Assembly (NCBI GenBank): GCA_020055645.1
Contig: CM034546.1
Span: 136,607,875-136,671,874 of the forward strand
DNA length: 64,000 bases
Direction: 5' to 3'
Origin: Tomocerus qinae
Lineage: Eukaryota > Arthropoda > Collembola > Entomobryomorpha > Tomoceridae
Positions 32,173-42,759 of this stretch are shown here, in pieces (positions within the stretch are counted from its first letter, which is position 1; each line of letters begins with the position of its first letter). The notes below the pieces were generated by a model. The model made no database searches. It worked only from the letters and a program-made list of their open reading frames with translations, and had not been told where the DNA came from. Both the position numbers and the translations under genes were made by a program.

Positions 32173-35100
32173 ATGGAGAAGCAATTTGAAGGATTAGTTT
32201 CTCAGGAATTTTTGGAAAATGCCCTTGGAAGAAAAGTCGACAAGTTTGTCGTCACAAATGGTTCAAAGCCTGGTGAAAATTACACAAGTACAATGTATTC
32301 AATCGAAGTGCATTTCTCAAATAGCGACGTTTATAGTAACAACCCAAGCGAAAATATAGAAGAGACAGTCTATTTAATTTCCAAGTGTTATCCTCACCTT
32401 TCAATCCGGCAAGAATTACTCATTCAACTTAATTTTTTCCACACTGAGCTCTCGTTCTACAAAAATTATGTTCCAGCGTTGACCCAAATGCAACAGGATC
32501 TAAAACTCAAACATATTATTCGTCCTAATTTTCCAACTTTAGTTTCTGGGCATGCAATTAATTTTTGCGAAGGTAAAACATTTAAAAATATCAAAAGTAA
32601 ATTTAATGTAGTTTATAATTAATTACTTTACAAGAATTAGTCCGTTAGCGTATTTCAGCCGTTTGCTATTTAGCCAAATCTGAACCAACCACAAATTCAA
32701 ATTGTAAATTAAAATGGGTTTTCAGAAAAGGTGGAGGCTGGAAAGGTGTTCAAGCCCTTCGATAATTACATAATGATGGTGGATCTAAGAAAGAAGTTTG
32801 GATACAAACTTGCAGATCGTTTCAACAGTTTCGACATGGCTCATTCTTCCTTAGTTGTGGATGCAATTGCTAAAATTCACGCTCTTGGTTGGGCATACAA
32901 ACAAAAGCACAATATCTTGGATATTAACTCGAAATTTCCTACCATAAACAATGAGTCGTCGGTCAGAGGACTGAAGGAATTCATAAATGGTATGTTGCCC
33001 AAAAATGGAGTCGTGACTTATAACATTGTGAAATCTGTATTCGGTGAAGAATCTCCAGTTGCGAAAGGAATGAAAAAATTCTGGGATAACGGAGCAGAAT
33101 TCATGAACATTTCATTCGAGAGCCGCAATACATATGAATATGAAAAGTACATGAGGATAACACCAGGAAATCCCGAAAAAAGTTACAATGGTTAGTATTT
33201 ACATTTTGTACATAGTTTTTAAATATCCATACAGGATAGTTTATTTATGGGTGCCAATTAATTTGTATGGCACACACATGACTTTTGTATGGGGAATTTT
33301 TTGACATTTAGTGCGACTTTGTTTGGTATGTTATGACTTACCTAATGAATTTGTATGGAAATAATGACTATGTATGGTGATAGTTTTTTATAAACATACA
33401 TATAGTATACCAATACACGATATATATTAGTACTGCTTAACAGGCCTCCTTAATAGGCCTAACAGGCCAAGGCCGTTATCAGGCCAGGCCATTATCAGGC
33501 CAGGCCGTTATCAGGCCAGGCCGTTATTAGGCCAGGCCGTTATCAGGCCGGCCTGGTAACGGCCTATTAAGGATGGCCAGAACCAAACGACAAGCAACTT
33601 GAAAACTCATTCCAACAATACCTATCAATCTGAATTTTGAAGTTTCAAAACATGCTGATTTCGAATCAATTTGTCATTTTAATTAAATTTAAAAACTGGG
33701 TGGGGTGACTCCACCCATTTTCTACTATCTATACATTTAAGCTGCCAAATTATATTTTAAAGTTTTGTACCATGGTGATTTCGAATAAATAAGTCTGTTT
33801 AACGAAATTTGAAAAGTGGGTGGGGCCAGCCTACGCATTTTGTAATATTTATACAATTACATCATCAACTTATATTTTAAGGTTTTAAAACACGCTGATT
33901 TCGAATAAGTAGTCATTTTAACGAAATTTTAAAAGTGGGTGGGGCAACTCAACCCACTTACTAATATCTATACAATTAACCTGCCAAGTTCAATTTTGAG
34001 GTTTTAGAACATGCTGATTTCGAATAAATTAATCATTTTAACAAAATTTGAAAAGTGGGTGTGGCCAGCCTACGCATTTTGTAATATTTATACAATTACA
34101 TCATCAACTTATATTTTAAAGTTTTAAAACATGCTGATTTCGAATAAGTTAGTCATTTTAATTAAATTTGAAAAGTAGGTGGGGCAACTCTACCCATTTT
34201 CTAATATCTATACAATTGAGCTGCTATATTCTATTTTGAGGTTTTGGAACATGCTGATTTCGAATAAATTAATCATTTTAACAAAATTTGAAAAGTGGGT
34301 GTGGCCAGCCTACGCATTTTGTAATATTTATACAATTACATCATCAACTTATATTTTAAAGTTTTAAAACATGCTGATTTCGAATAAGTTAGTCATTTTA
34401 ATTAAATTTGAAAAGTAGGTGGGGCAACTCTACCCATTTTCTAATATCTATACAATTGAGCTGCTATATTCTATTTTGAGGTTTTGGAACATGCTGATTT
34501 CGAATAAATTAATCATTTTAACAAAATTTGAAAAGTGGGTGTGGCCAGCCTACGCATTTTGTAATATTTATACAATTACATCATCAACTTATATTTTAAA
34601 GTTTTAAACCATGCTAATTTCGAATAAGTTAGTCATTTTAATTAAATTTGAAAAGTGGGTGGGGCAACTGAACCCATTTTCTAATATCTATACAATTAAG
34701 CTGCTAAATTCTATTTAGAGGTTTTGTAACATGCTGATTTCGAATAAATTAATCATTTTAACAAAATTTGAAAAGTGGATTGGCCAGCCTACGCATTTTG
34801 TAATATCTATACAATTACGCCATCAACTTATATTTTAAAGTTTTAAAACACGCTGATTTCGAATAAGTTAGTCATTTTAATTAAATTTGAAAATTAGGTG
34901 AGGCAACTCCACCCATTTTCTAAGATATATACAATTAAACATTATTTAGTCATTTTAAAGAAATCATTTCGCTAAAATGATTTAATTGTATATATTTTAG
35001 AAAATGCGTAAACTGACCACACCCACTTTTCAAATTTTGTTAAAATGATCAATTTATTCGAAATCAGCATGTTACAAAACCTCAAAATAGAATTTAGCGG

Positions 35101-37354
35101 CTCAATTGTATAGATATTAGAAAATGGGTTGAGTTACCCCACCCAGTTTTTAAATTTAATTAAAATGACTTACTTCTTCGAAATCAGCATGTTTTAAAAC
35201 CTTAAAATATAAGTTGATGATGTAATTGTATAAATATTGCAAAATGCGTAGGCTGGCCACACCCACTTTTCAAATTTTGTTAAAACGATTAATTTATTCG
35301 AAATCAGTATTTTCCAAAACCTCAAACAAGAACTTGGCAGGTTAATTGTATAGATATTAGAAAATGGGTAGAGTTTCGCCACCCGCTTTTCAAATTTCGT
35401 TAAAATGACTTATTTATTCGAAATCACTATGTTCCAAAACTTTAAAATATAATTTGGCAGCTTAAATGTATAGATACTAGAAAATGGGTTGAGTTGCCCC
35501 ACCCAGTTTTTAAATTTAATTAAAATGACTTACTTCTTCGAAATCAGCATGTTTTAAAACCTTAAAATATAAGTTGATGATGTAATTGTATAAATATTAC
35601 AAAATGCGTAGGCTGGCCACACCTACTTTTCAAATTTTGTTAAAACGATTAATTTATTCGAAATCAGCATGTTTCAAAACCTCAAACAAGAACTTGGCAA
35701 GTTAATTGCATAGATATTACAAAATGGGTGGAGTTGCCCCACCCACTTTTCAAATTTCGTTAAAATGACTTATTTATTCGAAATCACCATGTTACAAAAC
35801 TTTAAAATATAATTTGGCAGCTTAAATGTATAGAAAGTAGAAAATGGGTGGAGTCACCCCACCCAGTTTTTAAATTTAATTAAAATGACAAATTGATTCG
35901 AAATTAGCATGTTTTGAAACTTCAAAATTCAAGATTGGTAGGTATTGTTGGAATGAGTTTTCAAGTTTCTTGTCGTTTGGTTCTGGCCATCCTTAATAGG
36001 CCTTTACCAGGCCGGCCTGATAACGGCCTGGCCTAATAACGGCCTGGCCTGATAACGGCCTGGCCTGATAATGGCCTGGCCTGATAACGGCCTTGGCCTG
36101 TTAGGCCTACTAAGGAGGCCTGTTAAGCAGTACTAATATATATCACCATAGGCAGGTCTAAAAAGTCTCCTAATTAAAATGTTAGCAGTATTTTTCCAAT
36201 CTGTGTATTTCCTATATATCCTCCTTTATTTCGTTACAAATTCAATGAGAGTGAGAGTGAACACAAGTACCATGGCCAGGACATGTTAATTTGTAAGTTT
36301 GGAGTACAAAACGGACAGTGGCAGTGACACTGATGAAACTGACGTTACAAGTAAAGAAAATAAAGAAAAGAAGGCAAGGGTGCAACAGAAATGTACGGAA
36401 ATTGACATTGACATTGAAGACGTACGTATGTTACCTATTATGTTAAATTTACTTACTATTGCCATACAAAGTCATAAACTGCCATACAAAGTAATAAACC
36501 ACCATACAAAGTCACACTATCTATTTTTAGCTCTCCCATACAAAAGTCATGTGTGTGCCATACAAATTCCTATTTTCCCTTTATTTATTACCTAGATAAT
36601 TACCTTTTTTAGTAATTAATATTTCTAAATAATTACCTAAATAATACATAAATTAAATAAATTGTAGTTAAAACTCCAACGGTTTATCTTAAAGAAATAG
36701 GTTTACAAGTACAAAGTTCAAGTGAAATTCCTTTTCCTTAGGTAGCTTTTTAAATCTATAATAAATATCAATTGCGAGGTTAATGACTACAATTTTGGTG
36801 AAAGTATGGTTAAAAAATATTTACTATATTATTCAGAAATTTCCTGGAAAATTGTACTCCATGGAGACTGCAAACCTAACAATATGCTATTCCGTTATAA
36901 TGAAATAACCGGAGAGCCCGAAGATGTAATTCTAGTTGACTTACAATGCGTTCGAGAAGCGTGTCCAACTGCAGATTTGGCGTACATGATTTATTTGAGC
37001 ACTGACTCAGATTTCCGCAAGGCACATTTGGATGGCTTGCTGGATTTATATACCGAAAAATTTATCCATTACTGCCAAATGTTGAAAACGGAACTGCTCC
37101 CTGAATTTTGCTCCCGGGAATTGAAGAGAAGATTTCACCAATCCAAGTTTTATGGTTTTTGCTTCGCAATATTTGCACTGCCCATTATGTTGGCGGAAAA
37201 TGTCGATTATAAGGATTTAGAAACAATAGAGGATGGCAAAACTGTTCAAGATATGTGGGCTTCGTTTGGCTCCTCTCCGGAGAAAACAGATTCCATTTTG
37301 AAGAGAAGAATCGTCGGAATATCTCAAGACATGTATGACGATGGCATTATTTAA
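32173..37354 (+). CDS. EcKinase-family (CHK kinase-like) small-molecule kinase, 3 exons
   Basis: Exons 32173-32572, 32726-33190 and 36837-37354 join in phases 1 and 1, giving 460 residues. The family (ecdysteroid 22-kinase-like, choline-kinase fold) phosphorylates steroids or small molecules. Motifs: an N-lobe with TSTMYSIEV and VYLISKCYP (strand with the ATP-contacting Lys), FHTELSFYKNYVPAL, the catalytic loop VLHGDCKPNNMLF (about 297-307; consensus HGDxWxxNxLF, with Lys in place of Trp), and the metal-binding VDLQ (about 322-325; usually DFQ). Then ACPTADLAYMIYLS, equivalent to the P-x-x-DL-x-Y segment of the family. The length suits the family (usually 400-430). Intron 2 is 3646 bp and is almost entirely a palindromic element, yet both splice sites and the reading phase are intact. 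Substrate unknown; ecdysteroid or xenobiotic roles are both known for relatives. Confidence 0.85.
33419..36144. repeat. 2.7 kb near-perfect palindrome of tandem repeats
   Basis: Both ends read GATATATATTAGTACTGC (inverted), then GGCC-rich arrays of CAGGCCAGGCCGTTAT (33442-33560 and 36000-36120), then TGGCCAGAACCAAACGACAAG. The inside is about 120-bp units (CATGCTGATTTCGAATAA..., AAAAGTGGGTGGGGC..., ATACAATTA...) in one orientation up to about 34930 and in the other from about 34980. The arms differ by only scattered bases, indicating recent origin or gene conversion. Every open frame inside is a by-product of the repeat. Confidence 0.9.
34010..34610. repeat. Identical 240-bp higher-order repeats
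   Basis: Within the left arm, the sequence from about 34021 recurs without change at 34261 and 34501. Each 240-bp unit is two diverged 120-bp monomers. About 2.5 copies. Confidence 0.85.
36303..36425 (+). other. Exon-like acidic open segment inside the foldback element
   Basis: Between the inner palindrome and the outer right arm is a highly charged open stretch (DSGSDTDETD, KENKEKKARVQQK, DIDIED) that runs into a GTACGT donor-like site. It is absent from the left side, so it is not part of the symmetric arms. It might be a captured gene fragment or an exon of a lost transposase. No family recognised. Confidence 0.3.
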
Positions 37355-39723
37355 AAAATTTTGGTGTAACATGGGACAACTTTTATTCTGTAAAGCACGA
37401 GTTTTCTGGGATTTCTTCTCCAGACGAATCTTGAAAAATCTTTAACTTAACTAAAATGAGTAAGTCGAGTCGTTGCAATCTGCCAACATGTAATTACGTT
37501 TGTCATGGAGTCCTCCAATTTGCTTTTGCCCTACTTCCCATGTTAGGAGTTGATTGAACAGACTTAATGAGTTTTCTGAACCTTTGTAATTTCGAACGGG
37601 CAACTACACGACTTGGTACAATGTACAGGACGGAAAATATGTCAATTTTTAGTTAATTTGCTTTTGGGCTTTTGATTTCATTTAAGCTTTTGAACCCTCG
37701 GTTCAGGCTGTATGATCGATGTAGCCCATTTCCAAACTTGATTTTTTCTTGTGACCCCTGGACATACAGAAAGTTTAAACTGATTATCTTAATTAGGACA
37801 AATCCTGTCATTACCAATAATGTGAAAAGAGACTAAAAACGTCATGCAAAGGTATCTAGCTGAACTCTCCTTATAAAGCTAAGAAGAAATTAAAGGTACC
37901 ACGTCAGTTAAAACTCCTTGCCATGAACTATGAACTCCTTGCATCCTTTAAATAGCATTGATGTCAGAGAATTATTAATAACGCTATAAATGTCAATCAA
38001 TCCGGTTAGAGACCTATCTATATATGTTCTTGGATTGTGCTCTTTAATTAATGTTGTCTCCTGCCTTTTATGCCAAATAATAAGAACTCGCATTCTGCGA
38101 CTTGGGTTTATGTTAATATGTGCCATCTGAAGCAAACATTATAATGCTAAGTGAAAATAAAGCCTAACAGTATATTATATGCTTCAAGTAGATTTAAAAT
38201 TGATGCAATAGGTTAGTTTATAATGCTAAGAGTTCTGGAAAAGGGGTTCATAATACTAAGTATTCCACGGTGCAAAACAGTGGTAGTCATGGTCATAGTC
38301 ATGTTTGGCTAATTATCGAGGTTCATGTTAGGAATCTAGGAGAAATCATCGAAGCTCATTCGTCAACTACGTCAATAGTATTATAAACTACCTATTAACC
38401 TTAATTTGTCGCTCGAATTTTCATAAACTATAGGTTATGTTAAATATTAAAATACAGAACAACTACTGAAAGACAAGTTAATAAGTACTACATCAATAAG
38501 GAGGTCAGGGGTTGGGACTATTATTACAACAAATATTGTTAAGACAAATTGGCTGAACGTAAGTAATTCGGTTTTCAGTTTCAGAATCTACCGAGATTTT
38601 TAAGACGAGCATGATAGACCAATTTTCGAAAATTATTTTTTAATTCACCTAAAATTCAATTTGCAAACTTTGATTTGAGTAAGGAAATACTTGAGTAAGG
38701 TTTATTTTTACGTTTTACCAAAAATCCCTGAATTGGGTATTCCTAATTTCAAATGGAGACTATTTGGTAATGGTAACGGTGGTAATTACCAATTACTGAA
38801 ATTCTACTACGAGACGGGAGACAATAGCTACCACCCACGATGCAAGAACTCTGTAATGTGAACTGGTGTGCATCTACAATTATTGTTCTGATTCCCGTAA
38901 TATATCAACCGTAGGAATGACAACCAAAGTCTCCACATTTCCTTAATGACCAGAAGTTTATTAGAAAGTATAGTCTATACATTATATAGCCAGAGGAAGC
39001 AAACCTTAGATCTAAATTACTAATATAGATTGAAATAGCTACTTAAGTAATATAAATTGCTGCTATTTATGTCGGAAAGTAAAAATTGACATTTCAGAGT
39101 TTCTATGACTGAACATAACCTTAATATGAATGCAATTGATAATTAAATAATAGTGAAAACTGTAAACAATTGATATGTCAGGGTTCCTTACCTTAATTAC
39201 CAAACAATACCGTAAACCGTAACATGATTAACATAATACTATATTGATGTTTTCACTATTCTTTCAAATAATTGTGCAAATTAAAACATTAATTATTAAT
39301 TCCTATTCGTATCACAATTGTTTTGCTTTTTTTCACATTCACTGATCATACCGTCAGTGAATACATAATCACATATCAATTGATGATGGCTTTAATAATT
39401 TTACGAAAACGTAGTTTTCGGTTTACGAAAATGTTTTTGATGAATTCTCCGACTACCGATTTTGTAGTCACTTAAATAAACCTAAACATGCAAAGCTGAA
39501 CTCGAAATTGATTATTGCAAAGCCTATATTATAACTATTGTGTGCATTGTACTATACGTATACTTGAGAATATTTATTAAAATTACAAAATATATACCTA
39601 TACAACAATATATAGCAGTCAAAAAGAAGTACTGGAAGTGGATTTTAGTTGATACTTACTAATTGTTTTGATTAATTTGTATCGATAAAAATTGATCAGT
39701 TGCGCGTAGAGAGCATATTTAAA
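37355..39723. other. Intergenic with a dispersed repeat copy
   Basis: AT-rich. It holds the repeat at 38496-38946. No gene is visible on either strand. Confidence 0.45.
38496..38946. repeat. Dispersed CTTAAGG-ended repeat, copy 2
   Basis: Left end ATAAGGAGGT, right end CCACATTTCCTTAAT. Shared internal blocks: GGTTTTCAGTTT, AGAATCTACC, ATTTTCGAAAAT, GAGACAATAGCTACCACC, GATTCCCGTA. Same order as in 53508-54008. Confidence 0.65.
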
Positions 39724-41589
39724 ATGCGTTTCAAGTGGCACCGCATTTTATTTTTGTGCATTCAATTGGGGGATAACTTTTCAAATGTCAATTGCATCAA
39801 AAATCTATCTCGGTTCAATAATTGCGACTTCAACGTCATAAAATTCGATAATTCTAAATGGGTCGAACAATTTATACTATCTAATCAAAATTCTCAGCCT
39901 TGGACAATCGCCACTCCCAAATTGAACAAAAGTTTATTTGGAAGAGCTGAAGGCTCTCCGACGGATCTGACAAATAGCCCTTGCAGTATCAACATAATAA
40001 TTGAACCAGACAGATCATTTAAATATCTAGGCCGGTACTTTGAGCAAGAAATAAATCGCCGTACCTCTCACTATATAATTTTACAGGATGTAACCGTGAA
40101 GATGATAGAAAATTCGAAACTATTAGAATGGTTCAAAATGGAGTCTGTTAATGCCATTTACTACATAATAATTAAAAATGCTTCCCAATTTTCTGTGTTT
40201 ACTTTGCAACTGTACAAAACAAAGTTAGCAACGTTTTGGGAAATTGATTCAGATGTGCCGGAACACAAGTGGATATATATCTGGAGGAGACTTAATGGGC
40301 ATCTTGATGGCAATTACATCACGGCTGTAGAGAGAGGCGCTATTATCAGGGCAGAGAGTATGGCGATGGAGGCATGTGCACAATCTTCGTACATCTTGTT
40401 GAAAACGTCAGATGCTGATTGCCCGCCAACAGTCAGGGCTGTGGAATTAATGGGGAAAAAATTTAATTTTTCTGCAGTTTACATGCAACGGAACTATTTA
40501 TTTCAAGAGTCAAGATCAATACTGTATTTAGAAGATACTTACACTGACGTAGATGTTTACGATTGGAAAACAAAAGACTTCCTTTCAGATGAACGAAAAG
40601 GTTTGGCAATCTACTGTAATGCGGAAGAATCTTTAATGAATGTAGCACTATCAGTATGGGTTCAGAATACATTCGACCCAATCAGTTGGATTTTAATATT
40701 TTTATTCTTTTCGATTTGTAATATAATTTTAATGGTTTCCAAATCACGAACACTCTTTAGAAATATAGCAGATATTTTGTTCTCTACAGTGGCTGATCTA
40801 CTTGGTGAATGTCAATGTCGTAAAAAATATCTTCTGACAGCAATTTCCTTACTCATGGCATTTGTAGTTAAAACTCTGTACGAAACATACATAACGAGTG
40901 AAGTTCTGGTTCCATTTGACAAAAAGACATTCAACGATTTCAAAGAATTGATTGACAATGGATATAAATTGTTTTATCAAGTAGACAACGATTACGCTGA
41001 AGACCATAGAGAACTATTCCTTAGGAATGGAATCTTGCATAAGATGAACAGTAGTTTATATACATTTGATTGGCGATACGATAGTTCAGCTCCAGATATT
41101 TATAAAGAGGGTTACCACTATGGAAATTTGTATACTAAACTGATTGGAAATACTTCTCTCAAGCTAATTGCTATTCTCGAAAAACAAGAGAGCATACACA
41201 TTATACATATTCTGAACGGTAAATTCCCTGAAGCTGTATGTAATGCAGTAAAAGAAGCTACAAACACTTACCTCGCGTCATGGTCATTTAAGTGTGGCTT
41301 TAGACACGAATACCAAAACTTCTTCTCGCACTTACTCCAGAATGGACTTTTGCATATGTGGAAGGAACATACTGTAAACTATTACAACACTATGAAATCG
41401 ATTGCAAAAAATAAATACGATGAAACCAGACCGAAACCCATCAGTCTCAGCATGAAAATTTATACGATATTTATTTTACTCGGATATTTTATCGGTTGTT
41501 CCGCTGTCATTTTCCTACTTGAAGTATTAGTTTTAATTCGGAATTCCTTTTCCACACTCATACAGATTTATCGTTTCTACTTTCAGTAA
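39724..41589 (+). CDS. Divergent ionotropic receptor (IR), intronless
   Basis: 621 residues in one exon. The ATG at 39724 is preferred because it opens a signal peptide (MRFKWHRILFLCIQLG). IRs are ionotropic-glutamate-receptor relatives that act as chemosensory ion channels in sensory dendrites. Order seen: an extracellular part with a ligand-binding S1-like lobe; TM1 at about 322-341 (WILIFLFFSICNIILMV); a pore loop at about 345-372; TM2 at about 374-392 (LLTAISLLMAFVVKTLY) followed by TYITSEVLVP; an S2 lobe (LIDNGYKLFYQVDND); and TM3 at about 578-603 (IYTIFILLGYFIGCSAVIFLLEVLVLI). The Arg, Thr and Asp/Glu glutamate-binding residues of true iGluRs are not evident, as is usual for divergent IRs. 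Absence of introns is typical of divergent, taste-type IRs. Ligand unknown. Confidence 0.8.
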   Translation: MRFKWHRILFLCIQLGDNFSNVNCIKNLSRFNNCDFNVIKFDNSKWVEQFILSNQNSQPWTIATPKLNKSLFGRAEGSPTDLTNSPCSINIIIEPDRSFKYLGRYFEQEINRRTSHYIILQDVTVKMIENSKLLEWFKMESVNAIYYIIIKNASQFSVFTLQLYKTKLATFWEIDSDVPEHKWIYIWRRLNGHLDGNYITAVERGAIIRAESMAMEACAQSSYILLKTSDADCPPTVRAVELMGKKFNFSAVYMQRNYLFQESRSILYLEDTYTDVDVYDWKTKDFLSDERKGLAIYCNAEESLMNVALSVWVQNTFDPISWILIFLFFSICNIILMVSKSRTLFRNIADILFSTVADLLGECQCRKKYLLTAISLLMAFVVKTLYETYITSEVLVPFDKKTFNDFKELIDNGYKLFYQVDNDYAEDHRELFLRNGILHKMNSSLYTFDWRYDSSAPDIYKEGYHYGNLYTKLIGNTSLKLIAILEKQESIHIIHILNGKFPEAVCNAVKEATNTYLASWSFKCGFRHEYQNFFSHLLQNGLLHMWKEHTVNYYNTMKSIAKNKYDETRPKPISLSMKIYTIFILLGYFIGCSAVIFLLEVLVLIRNSFSTLIQIYRFYFQ

Positions 41590-41898
41590 AAATTGCTGTC
41601 GGGTATTTGGGGAGGAACCATTCGGAGTAACTTTTTGTATTTATTAGCCTTCATTGCAATAACACAATGTTTGTTTCAGCTGAAAGTTTGTGGAATTATA
41701 TTAATGTAGTATCTAAATCAAATTGGCAAAGTCTGTAAAAATTGATGCGCTAAAAAACTAAAAATATCTTGTAGTGTGGAAAAGCCTAATTGTGATTATC
41801 TCCGCAATTTTTTATGAGAATTGACATGGTTTATTATTACATGTGTAAGTTAGTACATAATTATGACACAGAATATTGTGGTCATATAATCGCTCTCA

Positions 41899-42742
41899 AG
41901 GGCGTATCTAGAAATTGGATCTAGGGGGTGCTAATTTCCAGGGAACAAAAAAGGTAAAAAGTGCTACTTTTTCTAAAAAAGCAGTCCTTTTTACCTTTTA
42001 TATCTTATTTACATGTAAAGTGGAAGTAAATGGGGCATCAAAAAAGGTAAAAAGGCAAAAAAGGACTGCTTTTTTAAAATCGTACTCCTACCTTTTTTAT
42101 AAAAAAGGCAAAAAAGGTACTTTTTTGTTCCCTACTAATTTCCAAAAATGGGTATTGCATGAATCAAACAAATTAGAGTACCAAAATCCATTGGATTAAA
42201 CAATATGTTTTTTGCGCGAAGCGCGAAAAAATTTATGATTTTTAATCTTTGACAAAAGAATTCCCTTTATCTGTAGGTTTAAGGGGGTTGCCCCTTCTAA
42301 ATACGTGATTTACATGTCATCAGCCACTCAGTTCGGCAGATTTAGTTTTAGGCGTTTTAAACAGAAAAATCTCATTTAGTTAAATATATTTCTATTTCGG
42401 TAAACATAAGATAATCTCAGTCCTAAGGGTGCTGTAGTGAGAAAAAGGGTTCAAAAATGCTCGAACAGATTCGAAATACGCTCGAAGTAATTCGAAAGCG
42501 CTTGATAAAATTCTAAAAATGCTCAGATTCAAAAATGTTGAAGCTGAAGCAGAATAGAAAATACTCGAAAATAAGATACGAAATGTAATGTCATATTAAT
42601 GTTATAAGAAAATGAAATTATGTTTCCCAATTTAGAATTAAATATATCTGTTTGGTAAAAGTAAAAGCATGATAATATCTAGTCGGTTTTCATAATATTT
42701 AGGGGGTGCTTAAGCACCCTAGCACCCCCCTAAATACGTCCT
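41899..42742. mobile_element. MITE with AGGGCGTAT...TACGTCCT ends, carrying a nested MITE
   Basis: Starts AGGGCGTATCTAGAAATTGG, then CTAGGGGGTGCT. Ends AGCACCCCCCTAAATACGTCCT. Flanks CGCTCTCA (41891-41898) and CGCTCTCT (42743-42750) match at 7 of 8 bases. It contains a GCGCGAAGCGCG palindrome at about 42216. Non-coding. Interrupted by the element at 41939-42134. Confidence 0.7.
41939..42134. mobile_element. hAT-like MITE, GGGAACAAAAAAGG family, copy 2
   Basis: Starts CAGGGAACAAAAAAGG and ends CCTACTTTTTTGTTCCC-like (TTTTTTGTTCCCTA), with a perfect 8-bp duplication CTAATTTC (41931-41938 and 42135-42142). The interior is AAAAAGG/CCTTTTT runs around TTTACATGTAAAGTGGAAG, the same core as in the 3148 copy but in opposite orientation. 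Confidence 0.8.
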
Positions 42743-42759
42743 CGCTCTCTTACAATAAA

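Larger units (their letters stand above)
33261..36568. mobile_element. Foldback element, outer arms (TTTGTATGG motif)
   Basis: The left arm begins AATTTGTATGGCACACACAT and continues GACTTTTGTATGG, with further TGTATGG copies to about 33400. The right arm (36440-36568) carries the same motif inverted (CCATACAAAGTCA repeated, then CCATACAAAAGTCATGTGTG and TGCCATACAAATT). It encloses the inner palindrome at 33419-36144. No target duplication was found. It lies in intron 2 of the EcKinase-like gene. Confidence 0.7.

Noticed and set aside
34179-35382. Three repeated 62-codon open frames (two plus, one minus)
   Set aside because: They are translations of the 120/240-bp palindrome monomers. Identical frames recur at exactly 240 bp and on both strands, so they are a by-product of the repeat.
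33419-36144. CRISPR-like regular repeats
   Set aside because: Units are contiguous 120-bp tandem monomers without unique spacers, inside a eukaryotic intron and arranged as a palindrome.
41915-42199. Plus-strand 94-codon lysine-rich frame
   Set aside because: Covers the AAAAAGG hairpin element. The lysines and phenylalanines are the repeat read in frame.
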